Part shown: positions 8,813 to 18,631 of the stretch, one piece after another | Numbering within the stretch: the first letter of the stretch is position 1 | Layout: every line of letters begins with the position of its first letter | Assembly: GCF_016056295.1 (NCBI RefSeq) | Contig: NZ_JAECZB010000092.1 | Span: forward strand, 124,001-188,000 | DNA from: Atlanticothrix silvestris CENA357 | GTDB taxonomy: Bacteria > Cyanobacteriota > Cyanobacteriia > Cyanobacteriales > Nostocaceae | Direction: 5' to 3' | DNA length: 64,000 nt | Translations under genes and position numbers: made by a program | The notes under the pieces: generated by a model | Told to the model about the DNA's origin: nothing | Seen by the model: only the letters and a program-made list of their open reading frames with translations | Databases searched by the model: none

Positions 8813-9529
8813 ATGGGAAAAAAAATATCGCGTCGTTTGCAGGCGCTGCAAGAGAAAGTACAAGACAGGGACTATACACCCCTAGAGGCTTTAAACCTCT
8901 TAAAAGAGACAGCGACAGCCAAATTTCCTGAAGCCGCTGAAGCCCATATCCGGTTAGGGATTGACCCCAAGTATACAGACCAACAGTTGCGGACAACGGT
9001 AGCACTGCCCAAAGGTACAGGACAAATCGTCCGGGTAGCGGTAATCGCTAGAGGCGAAAAAGTTACTGAAGCAAGCAATGCTGGTGCTGATTTGGTTGGT
9101 TCAGAAGAACTGATTGATGACATTCAAAAAGGCATGATGGACTTTGACAAGTTAATTGCTACACCGGATGTGATGCCGCAGGTGGCGAAGCTTGGTAAGT
9201 TGTTAGGCCCCCGTGGTTTGATGCCATCACCCAAAGGTGGGACAGTAACATTTGATGTAGCAAGTGCGATCGCAGAATTCAAAGCTGGGAAATTAGAGTT
9301 CCGGGCTGATCGGACTGGTATTGTCCATGTTATGTTTGGTAAGGCATCCTTCTCGCCTGAAGATTTGTTAATCAACTTGAAGGCGTTGCAAGAAACAATT
9401 GACCGTAATCGTCCTTCAGGAGCCAAAGGTCGTTATTGGCGCACAATATATGTGTCTGCCACTATGGGGCCATCGATTAAAGTCGATGTCAGCGCCCTAC
9501 GGGATTTGAAACTGACCGAAGCAGCTTAA
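8813..9529 (+). CDS. rplA: 50S ribosomal protein L1
   Basis: A 238-residue L1, the stalk protein that handles deacylated tRNA and in many bacteria represses its own operon. Recognised blocks include F[15 protein letters not shown], A-x-A-G-A-D-L-V-G and [15 protein letters not shown]. An A/G-rich ribosome-binding site precedes the ATG. Confidence 0.99.
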   Translation: MGKKISRRLQALQEKVQDRDYTPLEALNLLKETATAKFPEAAEAHIRLGIDPKYTDQQLRTTVALPKGTGQIVRVAVIARGEKVTEASNAGADLVGSEELIDDIQKGMMDFDKLIATPDVMPQVAKLGKLLGPRGLMPSPKGGTVTFDVASAIAEFKAGKLEFRADRTGIVHVMFGKASFSPEDLLINLKALQETIDRNRPSGAKGRYWRTIYVSATMGPSIKVDVSALRDLKLTEAA

Positions 9530-9534
9530 CTTTA

Positions 9535-9608
9535 GTCATTAGTCAGTTGTCAACGGTCAGTGGTAAATAAAAAATAACTGACAACTAACAACTGACAACT
9601 AACAAAAC
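9535..9608 (+). repeat. Heptameric AACTGAC tandem repeats after rplA
   Basis: Alternating CAGTTGTCA and ACTGACAAC units form a mostly self-complementary repeat tract directly behind rplA. It belongs to the same repeat class as those at 8.7, 20.9, 27.2, 37.7 and 60.5 kb. Confidence 0.7.
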
Positions 9609-9614
9609 AAAATA

Positions 9615-9728
9615 GGTAAAGCCGGAGACAGCAGGTGCTAATAGCTTAATTTCCTGCCTAGGTTGATGCTCTAAGTTTCTACTACTACCTTTAAAGGTAT
9701 GACTGTAGCAAGCCAAGAGTATTGCTGC
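9615..9728 (+). ncRNA. Probable L10 leader (autoregulatory mRNA element)
   Basis: The untranslated stretch before rplJ carries the G-A-C-A-G-C-A-G-G-T-G-C segment and nearby structured sequence characteristic of the ribosomal protein L10 leader, which binds the L10-L12 complex and limits rplJL expression. It is followed by an attenuator-like hairpin. The call rests on position and the short conserved segment; a covariance-model match was not run. Confidence 0.7.
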
Positions 9729-9729
9729 T

Positions 9730-9765
9730 AAACCCCGGCTAAGATAGCTGGGGTTTGTTGTTTTG
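9730..9765 (+). terminator. Attenuator-type hairpin upstream of rplJ
   Basis: AAACCCCGGCT (9730-9740) pairs with AGCTGGGGTTT (9746-9756), one G-U included, across a 5-nt loop, and is followed by a T-rich tail. It lies between the L10 leader and the rplJ start codon and may terminate transcription when L10-L12 binds the leader. Confidence 0.75.
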
Positions 9766-9830
9766 AGTTGGTCAGAGCAAGATGCATAAGTAGGGAAATC
9801 GATGATTTTGCCCTTGGAGGTAAAACGAGT

Positions 9831-10394
9831 ATGGGTAGAACGCTAGAAAATAAAAAAGAGATAGTAGCTGACCTCAAAGAAACTTTGAGCGAGTCGACTC
9901 TAGCACTGGTAATTGACTATCAGGGGCTAACAGTTTCTCAAATCACTGACTTAAGGCGGCGGCTGCGTCCGACTGGCACTGTTTGCAAGGTGACTAAAAA
10001 CACCTTAATGGGCATTGCCATTGAAGGGGAAGAAAAATGGCAACCGATGTCGGAATTGCTACAAGGTGCTTCTGCCTTTTTGTTGGTCAAAGAAGATTTC
10101 TCGTCTGCAATTAAGGCTTATCAAGACTTCCAAAAAGCTACCAAGAAGACAGAACTTCGCGGCGGTGTCATGGAAGGTCGCCTGCTCAAGGAAACTGATG
10201 TCAAGGCTCTAGGAGACTTGCCATCTAAGGAACAACTCATGGCTCAAATTGCCGGAGCTATCAATGCTTTGGCCACCAAGATTGCCGTGGGTATCAACGA
10301 AGTTCCTGGTTCCTTGGCTCGTGTCTTGCAGGCTGTGGCTGACGAAGAAAAAGATGGTAGTGCTGAAAGTGCTGCTGAAAGTTCAGCTGAATAA
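9831..10394 (+). CDS. rplJ: 50S ribosomal protein L10
   Basis: A ribosomal stalk base protein of about 187 residues. [12 protein letters not shown] begins a typical cyanobacterial L10, and the segment [17 protein letters not shown] is conserved. The C-terminal helix ends in an acidic Ser/Ala/Glu tail that binds L7/L12 dimers. The frame is open from 9768 but the ATG at 9831, with a GGAGG about 12 bases upstream, is the real start. Confidence 0.98.
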   Translation: MGRTLENKKEIVADLKETLSESTLALVIDYQGLTVSQITDLRRRLRPTGTVCKVTKNTLMGIAIEGEEKWQPMSELLQGASAFLLVKEDFSSAIKAYQDFQKATKKTELRGGVMEGRLLKETDVKALGDLPSKEQLMAQIAGAINALATKIAVGINEVPGSLARVLQAVADEEKDGSAESAAESSAE

Positions 10395-10490
10395 ATTTGC
10401 CAAACCACACAAGATTTTGCCTGCATAAGTTTGCCTTGAAGTGAAACTGATAGTAGGTAGCAAAAAATTTACATTACAGGAGTTATATCA

Positions 10491-10880
10491 ATGTCTGCTG
10501 CAACCGATCAAATTTTAGAACAATTGAAATCTTTGTCTTTGTTGGAAGCATCTGAATTAGTCAAGCAAATTGAAGAAGCTTTTGGCGTGAGTGCTGCTGC
10601 ACCTGTAGGTGGCATGATGATGGCTGCTCCTGCTGCTGCTGCTGCTGCTGAACCAGTAGAAGAGAAGACCGAATTTGACGTAATTTTAGAATCAGTTCCT
10701 GCTGATAAGAAGATTGCTGTACTGAAAATTGTACGGGAAATCACTGGTTTAGGTCTGAAAGAAGCAAAAGACTTGGTGGAAGCTGCACCCAAGCCAGTTA
10801 AAGAAGCTCTTCCCAAAGATGCCGCTGAAGATGCTAAGAAGCGCATCGAAGAAGCTGGTGGTAAAGTAACTGTGAAATAG
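10491..10880 (+). CDS. rplL: 50S ribosomal protein L7/L12
   Basis: A 129-residue acidic stalk protein that recruits translation GTPases. It has the N-terminal dimerisation helix, an Ala/Pro hinge (A-A-P-A-A-A-A-A, residues 44-53) and the globular C-terminal domain with [10 protein letters not shown] and [17 protein letters not shown] ribosome-binding site precedes the ATG. Confidence 0.99.
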   Translation: MSAATDQILEQLKSLSLLEASELVKQIEEAFGVSAAAPVGGMMMAAPAAAAAAEPVEEKTEFDVILESVPADKKIAVLKIVREITGLGLKEAKDLVEAAPKPVKEALPKDAAEDAKKRIEEAGGKVTVK

Positions 10881-10906
10881 TTTAAATTTCACTACCAGTT
10901 TTTTGA

Positions 10907-10934
10907 AAAAGGAGCCTCATTGAGGCTCCTTTTC
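10907..10934 (+). terminator. Intrinsic terminator of the rplJL operon
   Basis: GGAGCCTC (10911-10918) pairs with GAGGCTCC (10922-10929) across a 3-nt loop, flanked by AAAA on the left and TTTT on the right. It lies 30 bp after rplL and would work in both directions. Confidence 0.92.
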
Positions 10935-11043
10935 ATTCACATACATTAAAGATGTTTCGTTAAAATTTCGACTGTATTTTGTTATTTGACGAAAAGTGCT
11001 GGCGATCGCTTATGCTAAATTCAGTTTTATTAAATTATTTTCT

Positions 11044-11682
11044 GTGAACAGAAACCGCGAACCGTTTATTAGTCTGGCACTTTACCACGCCTTTAAATGG
11101 TCGGTTGTCAGCCCTATGCTTCATGCTTACTTTCGGGGAAAGATTTATGGGGTGGAAAATGTGCCCCAATCTGAACCGCTAGTGGTAGTGAGTAATCATG
11201 CTAGTTATTTTGATCCACCAATTGTCTCTAATTGTGTAGGGCGACCAGTGGCATACATGGCTAAAGAAGAGTTATTTGAAATCCCGATTTTAGCCCAAGC
11301 AATTAAATTGTATGGCGCTTACCCAGTCAGCAGGGGAAGTGCCGATCGCACTGCCATCCGTTCAGCTCTAGAGTATCTTAATAATGGTTGGGCTGTAGGT
11401 GTTTTTTTACAAGGTACTCGTACCCCAGATGGCAGAGTTACAGACCCCAAAAGAGGTGCAGCATTATTGGCAGCCAAAGCACAAGCACCTTTGTTACCAG
11501 TAAGTGTATGGGGTACTGAGAAAATTTTAGAAAAAGGCTCGACAATACCTCGTGCAGTTCCCATTACTATCAGGATTGGCAGTGTGATTGCTACCCCCAG
11601 TTCAACAAATAAAGAGGAATTGGAGACAGTCACACAAAAATGTACAACAGTAATTAATGAGATGCACGACTTAGGGCGTTGA
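11044..11682 (+). CDS. plsC: 1-acyl-sn-glycerol-3-phosphate acyltransferase
   Basis: A canonical PlsC that makes phosphatidic acid from lysophosphatidate at the membrane. The motifs are complete: NHASYFDPP (HX4D), the K-E-E-L-F-E-I-P block, F-L-Q-G-T-R-T (in place of FPEGTRS) and L-P-V-S-V-W-G. The frame opens at a GTG at 10996, but the GTG at 11044 gives an N-terminus (V-N-R-N-R-E-P-F) like other cyanobacterial PlsC proteins. The Q-G-T-R variant of motif III is common in cyanobacteria. Confidence 0.9.
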   Translation: MNRNREPFISLALYHAFKWSVVSPMLHAYFRGKIYGVENVPQSEPLVVVSNHASYFDPPIVSNCVGRPVAYMAKEELFEIPILAQAIKLYGAYPVSRGSADRTAIRSALEYLNNGWAVGVFLQGTRTPDGRVTDPKRGAALLAAKAQAPLLPVSVWGTEKILEKGSTIPRAVPITIRIGSVIATPSSTNKEELETVTQKCTTVINEMHDLGR

Positions 11683-11831
11683 GTAAGGAAATATGCTTTA
11701 GGGGGGTAGCGATCGCCACTTCCCTTCTATAATGTTGGAGATCAACTCACTTTAGCAATAAAGTTAGACTTTGTGCCCAATGATGACTATTAAGCACAAT
11801 TAATATTTATCTACCTTTTTTTAAACGCAAT

Positions 11832-12869
11832 ATGAGCGGCTTTGGAGCCAAGACTATTTGGGATAGATTGAATAATTTGGCGTTAGTCCGTTTTTTGCTA
11901 TTGGTCGCTTCTGGCTGGGCTATTGTCCAACTTTTGGCTTACTTTGAAGCGGTCATAGTTATTTTTACGTTTGCCACAATTTTGGCTTTTTTGCTCAGCT
12001 ACCCTGTACAATGGTTGCGGCGTTATTTGCCCCGAAGCATAGCAGTTATTGTGGTTTTTTTGACCAGCGTCATCATGATTGGAAGCCTGATTATCACTGT
12101 AGGTTTAGGAGTTTTATCTCAGGGGCAACAATTAATTGATAGTATATCTACTTTTTTAAGTTCTCTAGCACCTCTATTAGAGCAATTAGAACAAATTTTT
12201 CAAAAACGTAATCTTCAGATAGATTTAAGTGTAATTGAAGAACAATTACGAAATCAGGCTATATCTTCTCTAGTAACTGGTTTGGCTGTTTTACAACAGT
12301 TTCTGACTAATTTTGTGACATTTATTTTAATTTCAGTTGTGGCGTTTTTCATGTTATTGGATGGAGAAAAACTTTGGGATTTCATTCTTCAAATAGTGCC
12401 AGCACAACGCCGTGCTAGATTTACTCGTGTACTAAGACGTAGTTTTTTAGGTTTTTTCCGTGGTCAATTATTACTAACTTTATTCTTAACAATTTCAACT
12501 TTTATAGTTTTATTTTTATTAAAAGTGCCTTTTGCTTTGATATTATCTTTAATCGTCGGGATACTAGACATAATTCCAGGCATAGGAGCAACATTAGGAG
12601 TTAGTACAATCACCTTAGTAGTGTTATCTCAAAATGTCTGGCTTGCATTAAAAGTATTAATAGCTTGTATTGTGCTTCAACAAATACAAGATAATTTAAT
12701 TGCACCACGAGTTATGCAAGGTGCGCTCAATCTTAATCCTGTGGTGGTATTTTTTTCTTTGTTAATAGGCGCTAGAGTAGCAGGATTATTAGGTATTTTC
12801 ATCTCTATTCCCATTGCTGGAGTCATTGTATCTTTGTTTGAAATTGACGAGATGAAAGCAGAGGTTTAG
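11832..12869 (+). CDS. AI-2E/PerM family transporter
   Basis: A 345-residue polytopic membrane protein of the AI-2E exporter (PerM/TqsA, formerly UPF0118) family. Two N-terminal spans are followed by an extracytoplasmic amphipathic segment (residues about 85-150), then about five to six spans. The conserved D-I-I-P-G-I-G motif lies near residue 245 and the last third has the D-N-L-I-A-P-R-V-M loop. The exported substrate is unknown; some relatives exchange sodium and protons and others export small molecules. Confidence 0.9.
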   Translation: MSGFGAKTIWDRLNNLALVRFLLLVASGWAIVQLLAYFEAVIVIFTFATILAFLLSYPVQWLRRYLPRSIAVIVVFLTSVIMIGSLIITVGLGVLSQGQQLIDSISTFLSSLAPLLEQLEQIFQKRNLQIDLSVIEEQLRNQAISSLVTGLAVLQQFLTNFVTFILISVVAFFMLLDGEKLWDFILQIVPAQRRARFTRVLRRSFLGFFRGQLLLTLFLTISTFIVLFLLKVPFALILSLIVGILDIIPGIGATLGVSTITLVVLSQNVWLALKVLIACIVLQQIQDNLIAPRVMQGALNLNPVVVFFSLLIGARVAGLLGIFISIPIAGVIVSLFEIDEMKAEV

Positions 12870-12951
12870 TCAAAAAAAGTCTACAGACTCAGTATTTTCA
12901 AGATATGGACTAATGTAAAATCAGCCGTAGACAAATAAAAAACGGGAAGTT

Positions 12952-13266
12952 ATGTCGGATTTAAGAGCAGAATTAACAGAAATCCTAGATGAAGCAGAGT
13001 GGGATTGGCTAATTCCTCATGTGCAGCGAGATGCGGTAATTGTAGTGGCGCTAGATTTAGATTTGCTAGATGTAGGAGTTGCGATCGCTAGTGATAATAT
13101 TTCATTAGTGCAACAGTGGATTGATCAGCAATTAATTGCTAAACCTTCAGAAGTACAGATAGGAGAATGGAATAGCTATGCCCTCAGCGGATTAAATGAA
13201 CGTAGCAAGCGATTTCATACCCTCATCCTACAGCCTTATGTTTTGGTACAAGAAATAGTAGCATGA
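12952..13266 (+). CDS. DUF2288 family protein
   Basis: A 104-residue acidic protein. L-D-E-A-E-W-D-W-L-I-P-H near the N-terminus and the following V-I-V-V-A-L-D-L-D-L-L-D-V-G-V-A-I-A block match what I know of DUF2288, a small soluble family of unknown function. It follows the PerM-like gene by 82 bp with its own GGGAAG ribosome-binding site. Confidence 0.75.
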   Translation: MSDLRAELTEILDEAEWDWLIPHVQRDAVIVVALDLDLLDVGVAIASDNISLVQQWIDQQLIAKPSEVQIGEWNSYALSGLNERSKRFHTLILQPYVLVQEIVA

Positions 13267-13440
13267 TAAATAATTCGTAATTCGTAATGACGCTTTCTAC
13301 GAGACGCTAAAAGCGAACGCTGACTCGCTACCGCTACGCTCTAAGCGCAGTTATGCCGCAGGTTTTACCTAATACTCGCTCTTGGCGATAAGCAAGCTAC
13401 GTAATGAAGCTCACAATTACTAATTACGAATTAGCAGCAA
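13267..13440 (+). repeat. Composite palindromic repeat cluster
   Basis: The gap after the DUF2288 gene consists of attcgtaattcgtaat-type units, a GACGCT...AGCGTC-like segment and a degenerate copy of the 58-nt element found at 24591 and 35561 (here with CTCTTGGCGATAAGCAAGCTACG). It looks like a nested dispersed-repeat block with no coding content. Confidence 0.65.
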
Positions 13441-13482
13441 ATGCAACGTAGGAACTTAACTTTCGAGTTCTTGGATTGCAAT

Positions 13483-14055
13483 CTAGTACCTGTTTTTACC
13501 TTCATTCGCACCAGTGTAACCAGTAGTTACCCAAAGTAAGGCTCTAGCGCCATCACGAATAGATTTTTCTACAGGTTCAGACCGGGTTTCTGAAGGAACT
13601 GCTACCGATTGGAATTTAATACCTCGACTACCTAAAACTATCTCACCAATTACACAAGCCCGGCGCATGTGGAAATCTGAAGTAATCAAATAAACGTTTT
13701 TAATGCCGCGAGCTTGCAAATCATCGACCAAGGTAGTAAAATTTGTAACAGTATCTACCGCTTCATAATCCAAGTGTAAACGTTCGGGATCAATACCAGC
13801 TTTAGCAAACACCTTTTGAGTAGATCTAGGTGGACTTCCTCCAGAAATCCAAATTGGTAGGTTTGGATGCTCGCGTGCAAACTTTGCAGTAAACCTTTCT
13901 CGTTCTAGATTTTTTGTTGAACCGCCCAACACTACTACTGCTTGCGGTTGCTTGTATTCGTTTTGTGCTTCTTTTGCTCCCAACCACATTAACAGCGGTA
14001 GTGCAAGAATCATAAATCGAAATGATTTACCTGTAAACAATAGATTATTTTTCAA
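13483..14055 (-). CDS. YdcF/SanA-like (DUF218) protein
   Basis: A 190-residue DUF218 protein. V-V-V-L-G-G-S near residue 40, I-W-I-S-G-G-S at about 70 and Y-L-I-T-S-D-F-H-M-R-R-A (about 120-131) are family landmarks. E. coli relatives (SanA, ElyC) affect envelope integrity. The N-terminus has one hydrophobic span that would anchor it in the membrane. The start is uncertain: TTG at 14055 or ATG at 14013. Confidence 0.85.
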   Translation of the reverse strand: MKNNLLFTGKSFRFMILALPLLMWLGAKEAQNEYKQPQAVVVLGGSTKNLERERFTAKFAREHPNLPIWISGGSPPRSTQKVFAKAGIDPERLHLDYEAVDTVTNFTTLVDDLQARGIKNVYLITSDFHMRRACVIGEIVLGSRGIKFQSVAVPSETRSEPVEKSIRDGARALLWVTTGYTGANEGKNRY

Positions 14056-14384
14056 GGCTCTACAATTTCATCTCTAAGACAGGATTTTCTCTGAAAAAAT
14101 ATAAACAACTATGTAAGTTAGCAGATTTTTGGAAAATTTACCCAAGTATTAATTCGTATTTCTCTATTAATGCAAGTATAATCGCGCATTCACGCCATTA
14201 ATTCTATTTGAGGCATTATCCTACATTAGATCAGAAATTCTTCAAAAACTCTAAATAAATACATAAAAAACTTTGCTATGAGCGCTAAAACACTCACAAC
14301 AAGCTGTAAGCATGTTTGAAATTCGTCTTTGCTTACTTAGAAAAATACGGGACTGGCCAGATTCGAACCGGCGACCTAGCGCTT

Positions 14385-15058
14385 CAGATTTGTGTGAGTT
14401 TCCCCACTCTCTGGACTATACCTTCACCATAGGTTTTTAGCCGTTAGGTGGTGGCTATCTAGTCTCTACACCTTCTTGAGTCGAACTTTGATCAATATTA
14501 AAATTGTTGTTTCGATTCAAGCTTGGCTCGGTATTCCCATGAATTGTCAACACTGTGGTCAAAACACAACCAATCCAATCTTCTGTAGTCGCTCTTGTGC
14601 TGCTTCTTATAATAATCAAAAGCATCCTAAAAGGAGTAAACAAAAGAGACTTTGCAAATATTGTGGGATATCAATTGTTGGTAGGAGGACTACGTGCGAC
14701 ACTTGCAATCCCTGTTATGTAGATTGGTCTAGTCTGACTCTTAGTGATATTAGGAGTAAAGCTTTATATCAGTACTCAGCTAGAGTACGTCAAGTTGCCA
14801 GAAATATCTATCGTCAATCTGATAAACCTAAGCAATGTGCTGTATGTGGATATGACAAACACTATGAAGTTTGTCATATAAAGCCCATTAAAGACTTTCC
14901 AAATAACAGATTTGTTGGTCAGATTAACCATATCGATAATTTGTTAGCTCTTTGCCCTAATCATCATTGGGAGTTGACAACAGGCTTCTTACTCTTTAGG
15001 GTTCACCGAATTTAACCACATTCACACACAGAGTTTCCTCTATGGTGCCCGATTATTC
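14385..15058 (-). other. Group I intron (IC3-like) in tRNA-Arg(CCU)
   Basis: This is a 674-nt self-splicing-type intron. The 5' exon ends in U and the intron ends in G, as group I rules require, and a short P1 can form between CCU-G and CGGG just inside. The core segment AAATTCGGTGAACCCTAAA (minus strand, 15013-14995) matches the P4-P5 box of bacterial tRNA introns. AGACTA (14465-14460) and TATAGTCC (14420-14413) supply the two P7 strands, pairing GACUA with UAGUC. The middle carries an HNH ORF in the opposite direction. Splicing was not tested. Confidence 0.9.
14539..15015 (+). CDS. HNH homing endonuclease-like protein, antisense inside the intron
   Basis: A Cys-rich protein of 158 residues from the ATG at 14539 (the frame opens at a TTG at 14476). 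It has an N-terminal zinc-ribbon-like part (C-x-x-C-G near the start, then C-S-R-S-C) and a second one (C-K-Y-C-G...C-D-T-C). The C-terminal HNH nuclease has C-A-V-C-G, E-V-C-H-I-K-P-I, N-H-I-D-N-L and C-P-N-H-H. The gene runs opposite to the host intron and tRNA, so it needs its own promoter. Its last seven codons overlap the intron P4-P5 core. The likely role is intron homing; no ribosome-binding site is obvious. Confidence 0.85.
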   Translation: MNCQHCGQNTTNPIFCSRSCAASYNNQKHPKRSKQKRLCKYCGISIVGRRTTCDTCNPCYVDWSSLTLSDIRSKALYQYSARVRQVARNIYRQSDKPKQCAVCGYDKHYEVCHIKPIKDFPNNRFVGQINHIDNLLALCPNHHWELTTGFLLFRVHRI

Positions 15059-15113
15059 AGGAGGCGCTCGCTCTATCCAGCTGAGCTACAGCCCCAAAAA
15101 AGTTCTCTGTAGG

Positions 15114-16898
<1,785 letters not shown>

Positions 16899-17096
16899 GA
16901 TGTAAAGTTTGTAAACTACTCACCATCAAACCTCAAGGGTCTGTTATGGCTTGAACATAATGCACTATTTTGTTTGGTTAATTCACTTTTACTTTATGAA
17001 TTTATAATATCTACTTCAATAAAAATTAGCTTAATCTTCATAAAATAAGTATTAATTTAACTGAATTTTTATAACTTAAACAGCTGAGATAATTGA

Positions 17097-17527
17097 TTAT
17101 TAGTTCCTGTACCAAGTAATAGTAGTCCTGCCCCCAGCGCAGCTCCTCAACCACAAACTACAATCATTGAGAGAACCAGAGAAGTACCTGTTCCAGTTCC
17201 GCAACAGCAGGTTTCGCCTCCGCCTACATCTTCTTCACCAGATATAATATTACTGTTCCACCCCAACACCCTGCGGCAGAAACAGCGCCTTCTGCAACTC
17301 AAACAATTCCTGGAAAGATACCAAGCCAAAATAGTCCAGATGGTAACACTCCTACTCCAGGCGCAAACAGGGATACCTCTACTAATACTAATAGTGTCAC
17401 TCCGGGCATAAACAGTAATACTTCTACAACAACTACTTCACCTCAAGGTGCAGGCCAGTCCGACAGTACATCTAATAATGGTTCTTCTAGCACTGGTAAT
17501 AGTAGTACGGGAGACTCTGCTCAGTAA
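17097..17527 (+). pseudogene. Frameshifted, N-terminally truncated Pro/Ser/Thr-rich protein relic
   Basis: Two adjacent frames carry one continuous low-complexity protein. The first part (from about 17097) reads V-P-V-P-S-N-S-S-P-A-P...R-E-V-P-V-P-V-P-Q-Q-Q and loses frame near 17240-17255. The second part reads T-V-P-P-Q-H-P-A-A-E-T and continues Thr/Asn/Ser-rich to the TAA at 17525. A stop lies immediately upstream and no start is available. The composition is that of a secreted or cell-wall linker domain. It may be the remaining C-terminus of an exported protein. Confidence 0.6.
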
Positions 17528-18394
17528 CTAACTGAAATCTTTACCCACTTGGTACTACCAACATCTATAGAGGTATGTACCAAGTAAAACAAGTCTTAAG
17601 AAAAATTTCCGAATTGTTGCGACAAATTAATGCTAGTCAAGTTTAGTAAACACAGGGATCAGCTTTAAAAAGAGAATGCTACATTAAGAGCAAGGTACAA
17701 GAAGGTTAAAGCTTGATTAAAAAGCCTTGAAATTAGAGCCTGTACCTCCTGCTCTGATATCCTCGCAATTATATCTCATTGACGCATCTAGTGAAAGTGT
17801 TTTGTTTCGAGTTTATTTTGATTTTTGGAGGTTTTTGAACGTACAGCCAGAAATGCCTGCCTATTGGAATTAAAGATGCTCAATGCTGAAAATGATGATT
17901 GCGAATAATGTCCACCTTATTTGAGTTATTTTTTTCTGTTTCCTAAAACGATTACATATTTAATAACCGCCCTAAGTTACTGATACTTCTCCATCGTAGC
18001 TTTGGGCGGTTATAGTTATGTTTAAATAATTTGACACTACTATGGCATAGGTGCAGCTTTCAGAATTTCTTTGTGTAATAACTAGTTGTACTGCTTGAGA
18101 GATCGGTTAGGGCAGTATTTCAAGGTTACTGGTAAAGCGTTGAATACTGAGTTACTACTCATCGTTTGTTCTGTCAACTAACTTCATTTTGAACAGACCA
18201 TTTGTGATCGCCGTTCCTAGCAAAATCAAACCACATCCCCAAATCATTAGACATCTTACATAAATACTTTGGTATTACTGCAAATATCTTTAAAAGCTCG
18301 CGCAAAGGCAAGCCAGTGCGCCCTTGCGGTTCCACGACTTGTAGCAACTGGCGCGCAAAGACGCAAAGGAGAACGCTAAATCTAGTTCTACATT
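17528..18394. other. Gene-poor stretch with one inverted repeat
   Basis: I see no supportable gene. A perfect 10-bp inverted repeat ATAACCGCCC/GGGCGGTTAT (17963-17972 and 18004-18013) encloses a 31-nt loop. Near 18350-18375 there is a GCGCAAAGACGCAAAGG-type repeat, seen at several other gaps in the window. The short open frame at 18174-18398 on the minus strand is built from this repeat and is rejected. Confidence 0.6.
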
Positions 18395-18631
18395 TCAATG
18401 TTTAAATATTCGTGCAAGAGGTCTAATAAAAAGTGGAATCCAATTCCGTCGAATCTCATGCCAAAGATTTAAGCGGACTAAAATTGGCAGCAATGCTAAA
18501 CCTGCTAGTAAGACGCGAAACTCAATCAGCCAAACTGGACCTAGTACAGGTGCTGCAATTCGCATAAATAAAAACGAACCACCCCATAATGCAGCAAGTA
18601 GCAAAAGTTCAGCAATCTCTAAACCTTTCAT
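18395..18631 (-). pseudogene. Truncated EamA/DMT-family transporter
   Basis: The first 65 residues (from the ATG at 18631) match the start of a drug/metabolite transporter: L-L-L-A-A-L-W-G-G-S-F-L-F-M-R-I-A is the first EamA helix and E-F-R-V-L-L-A-G-L-A-L-L-P-I the second. A full protein has about ten spans and 290 residues; here it stops after 78. The ATG overlaps the stop of the upstream ada-type gene (ATGA), so the two were once coupled. The sequence after the break is repeat-rich non-coding DNA. Confidence 0.75.

Larger units (their letters stand above)
14348..15095 (-). tRNA. tRNA-Arg (anticodon CCU), interrupted by a group I intron
   Basis: The two halves lie on the minus strand. The 5' half (15095 down to 15059, 37 nt) starts GGGGCTGTAGCTC and ends ...AGCGC-CTCCT. 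The 3' half (14384 down to 14348, 37 nt) starts AA-GCGCT and carries GGTTCGAAT and CAGTCCC-G. Joined, they give a 74-nt cloverleaf: acceptor GGGGCTG/CAGTCCC with one G-U, anticodon stem AGCGC/GCGCT, loop CUCCUAA with anticodon CCU. The break lies between positions 36 and 37. CCA is not encoded. Confidence 0.93.

Noticed and set aside
17963-18013. Terminator at the ATAACCGCCC inverted repeat
   Set aside because: The 31-nt loop is long and there is no gene directly upstream on either strand and no T-run.
18174-18398. 74-codon open frame on the minus strand
   Set aside because: Built across a CGCAAAGACGCAAAGG repeat, with no ribosome-binding site and composition unlike protein.
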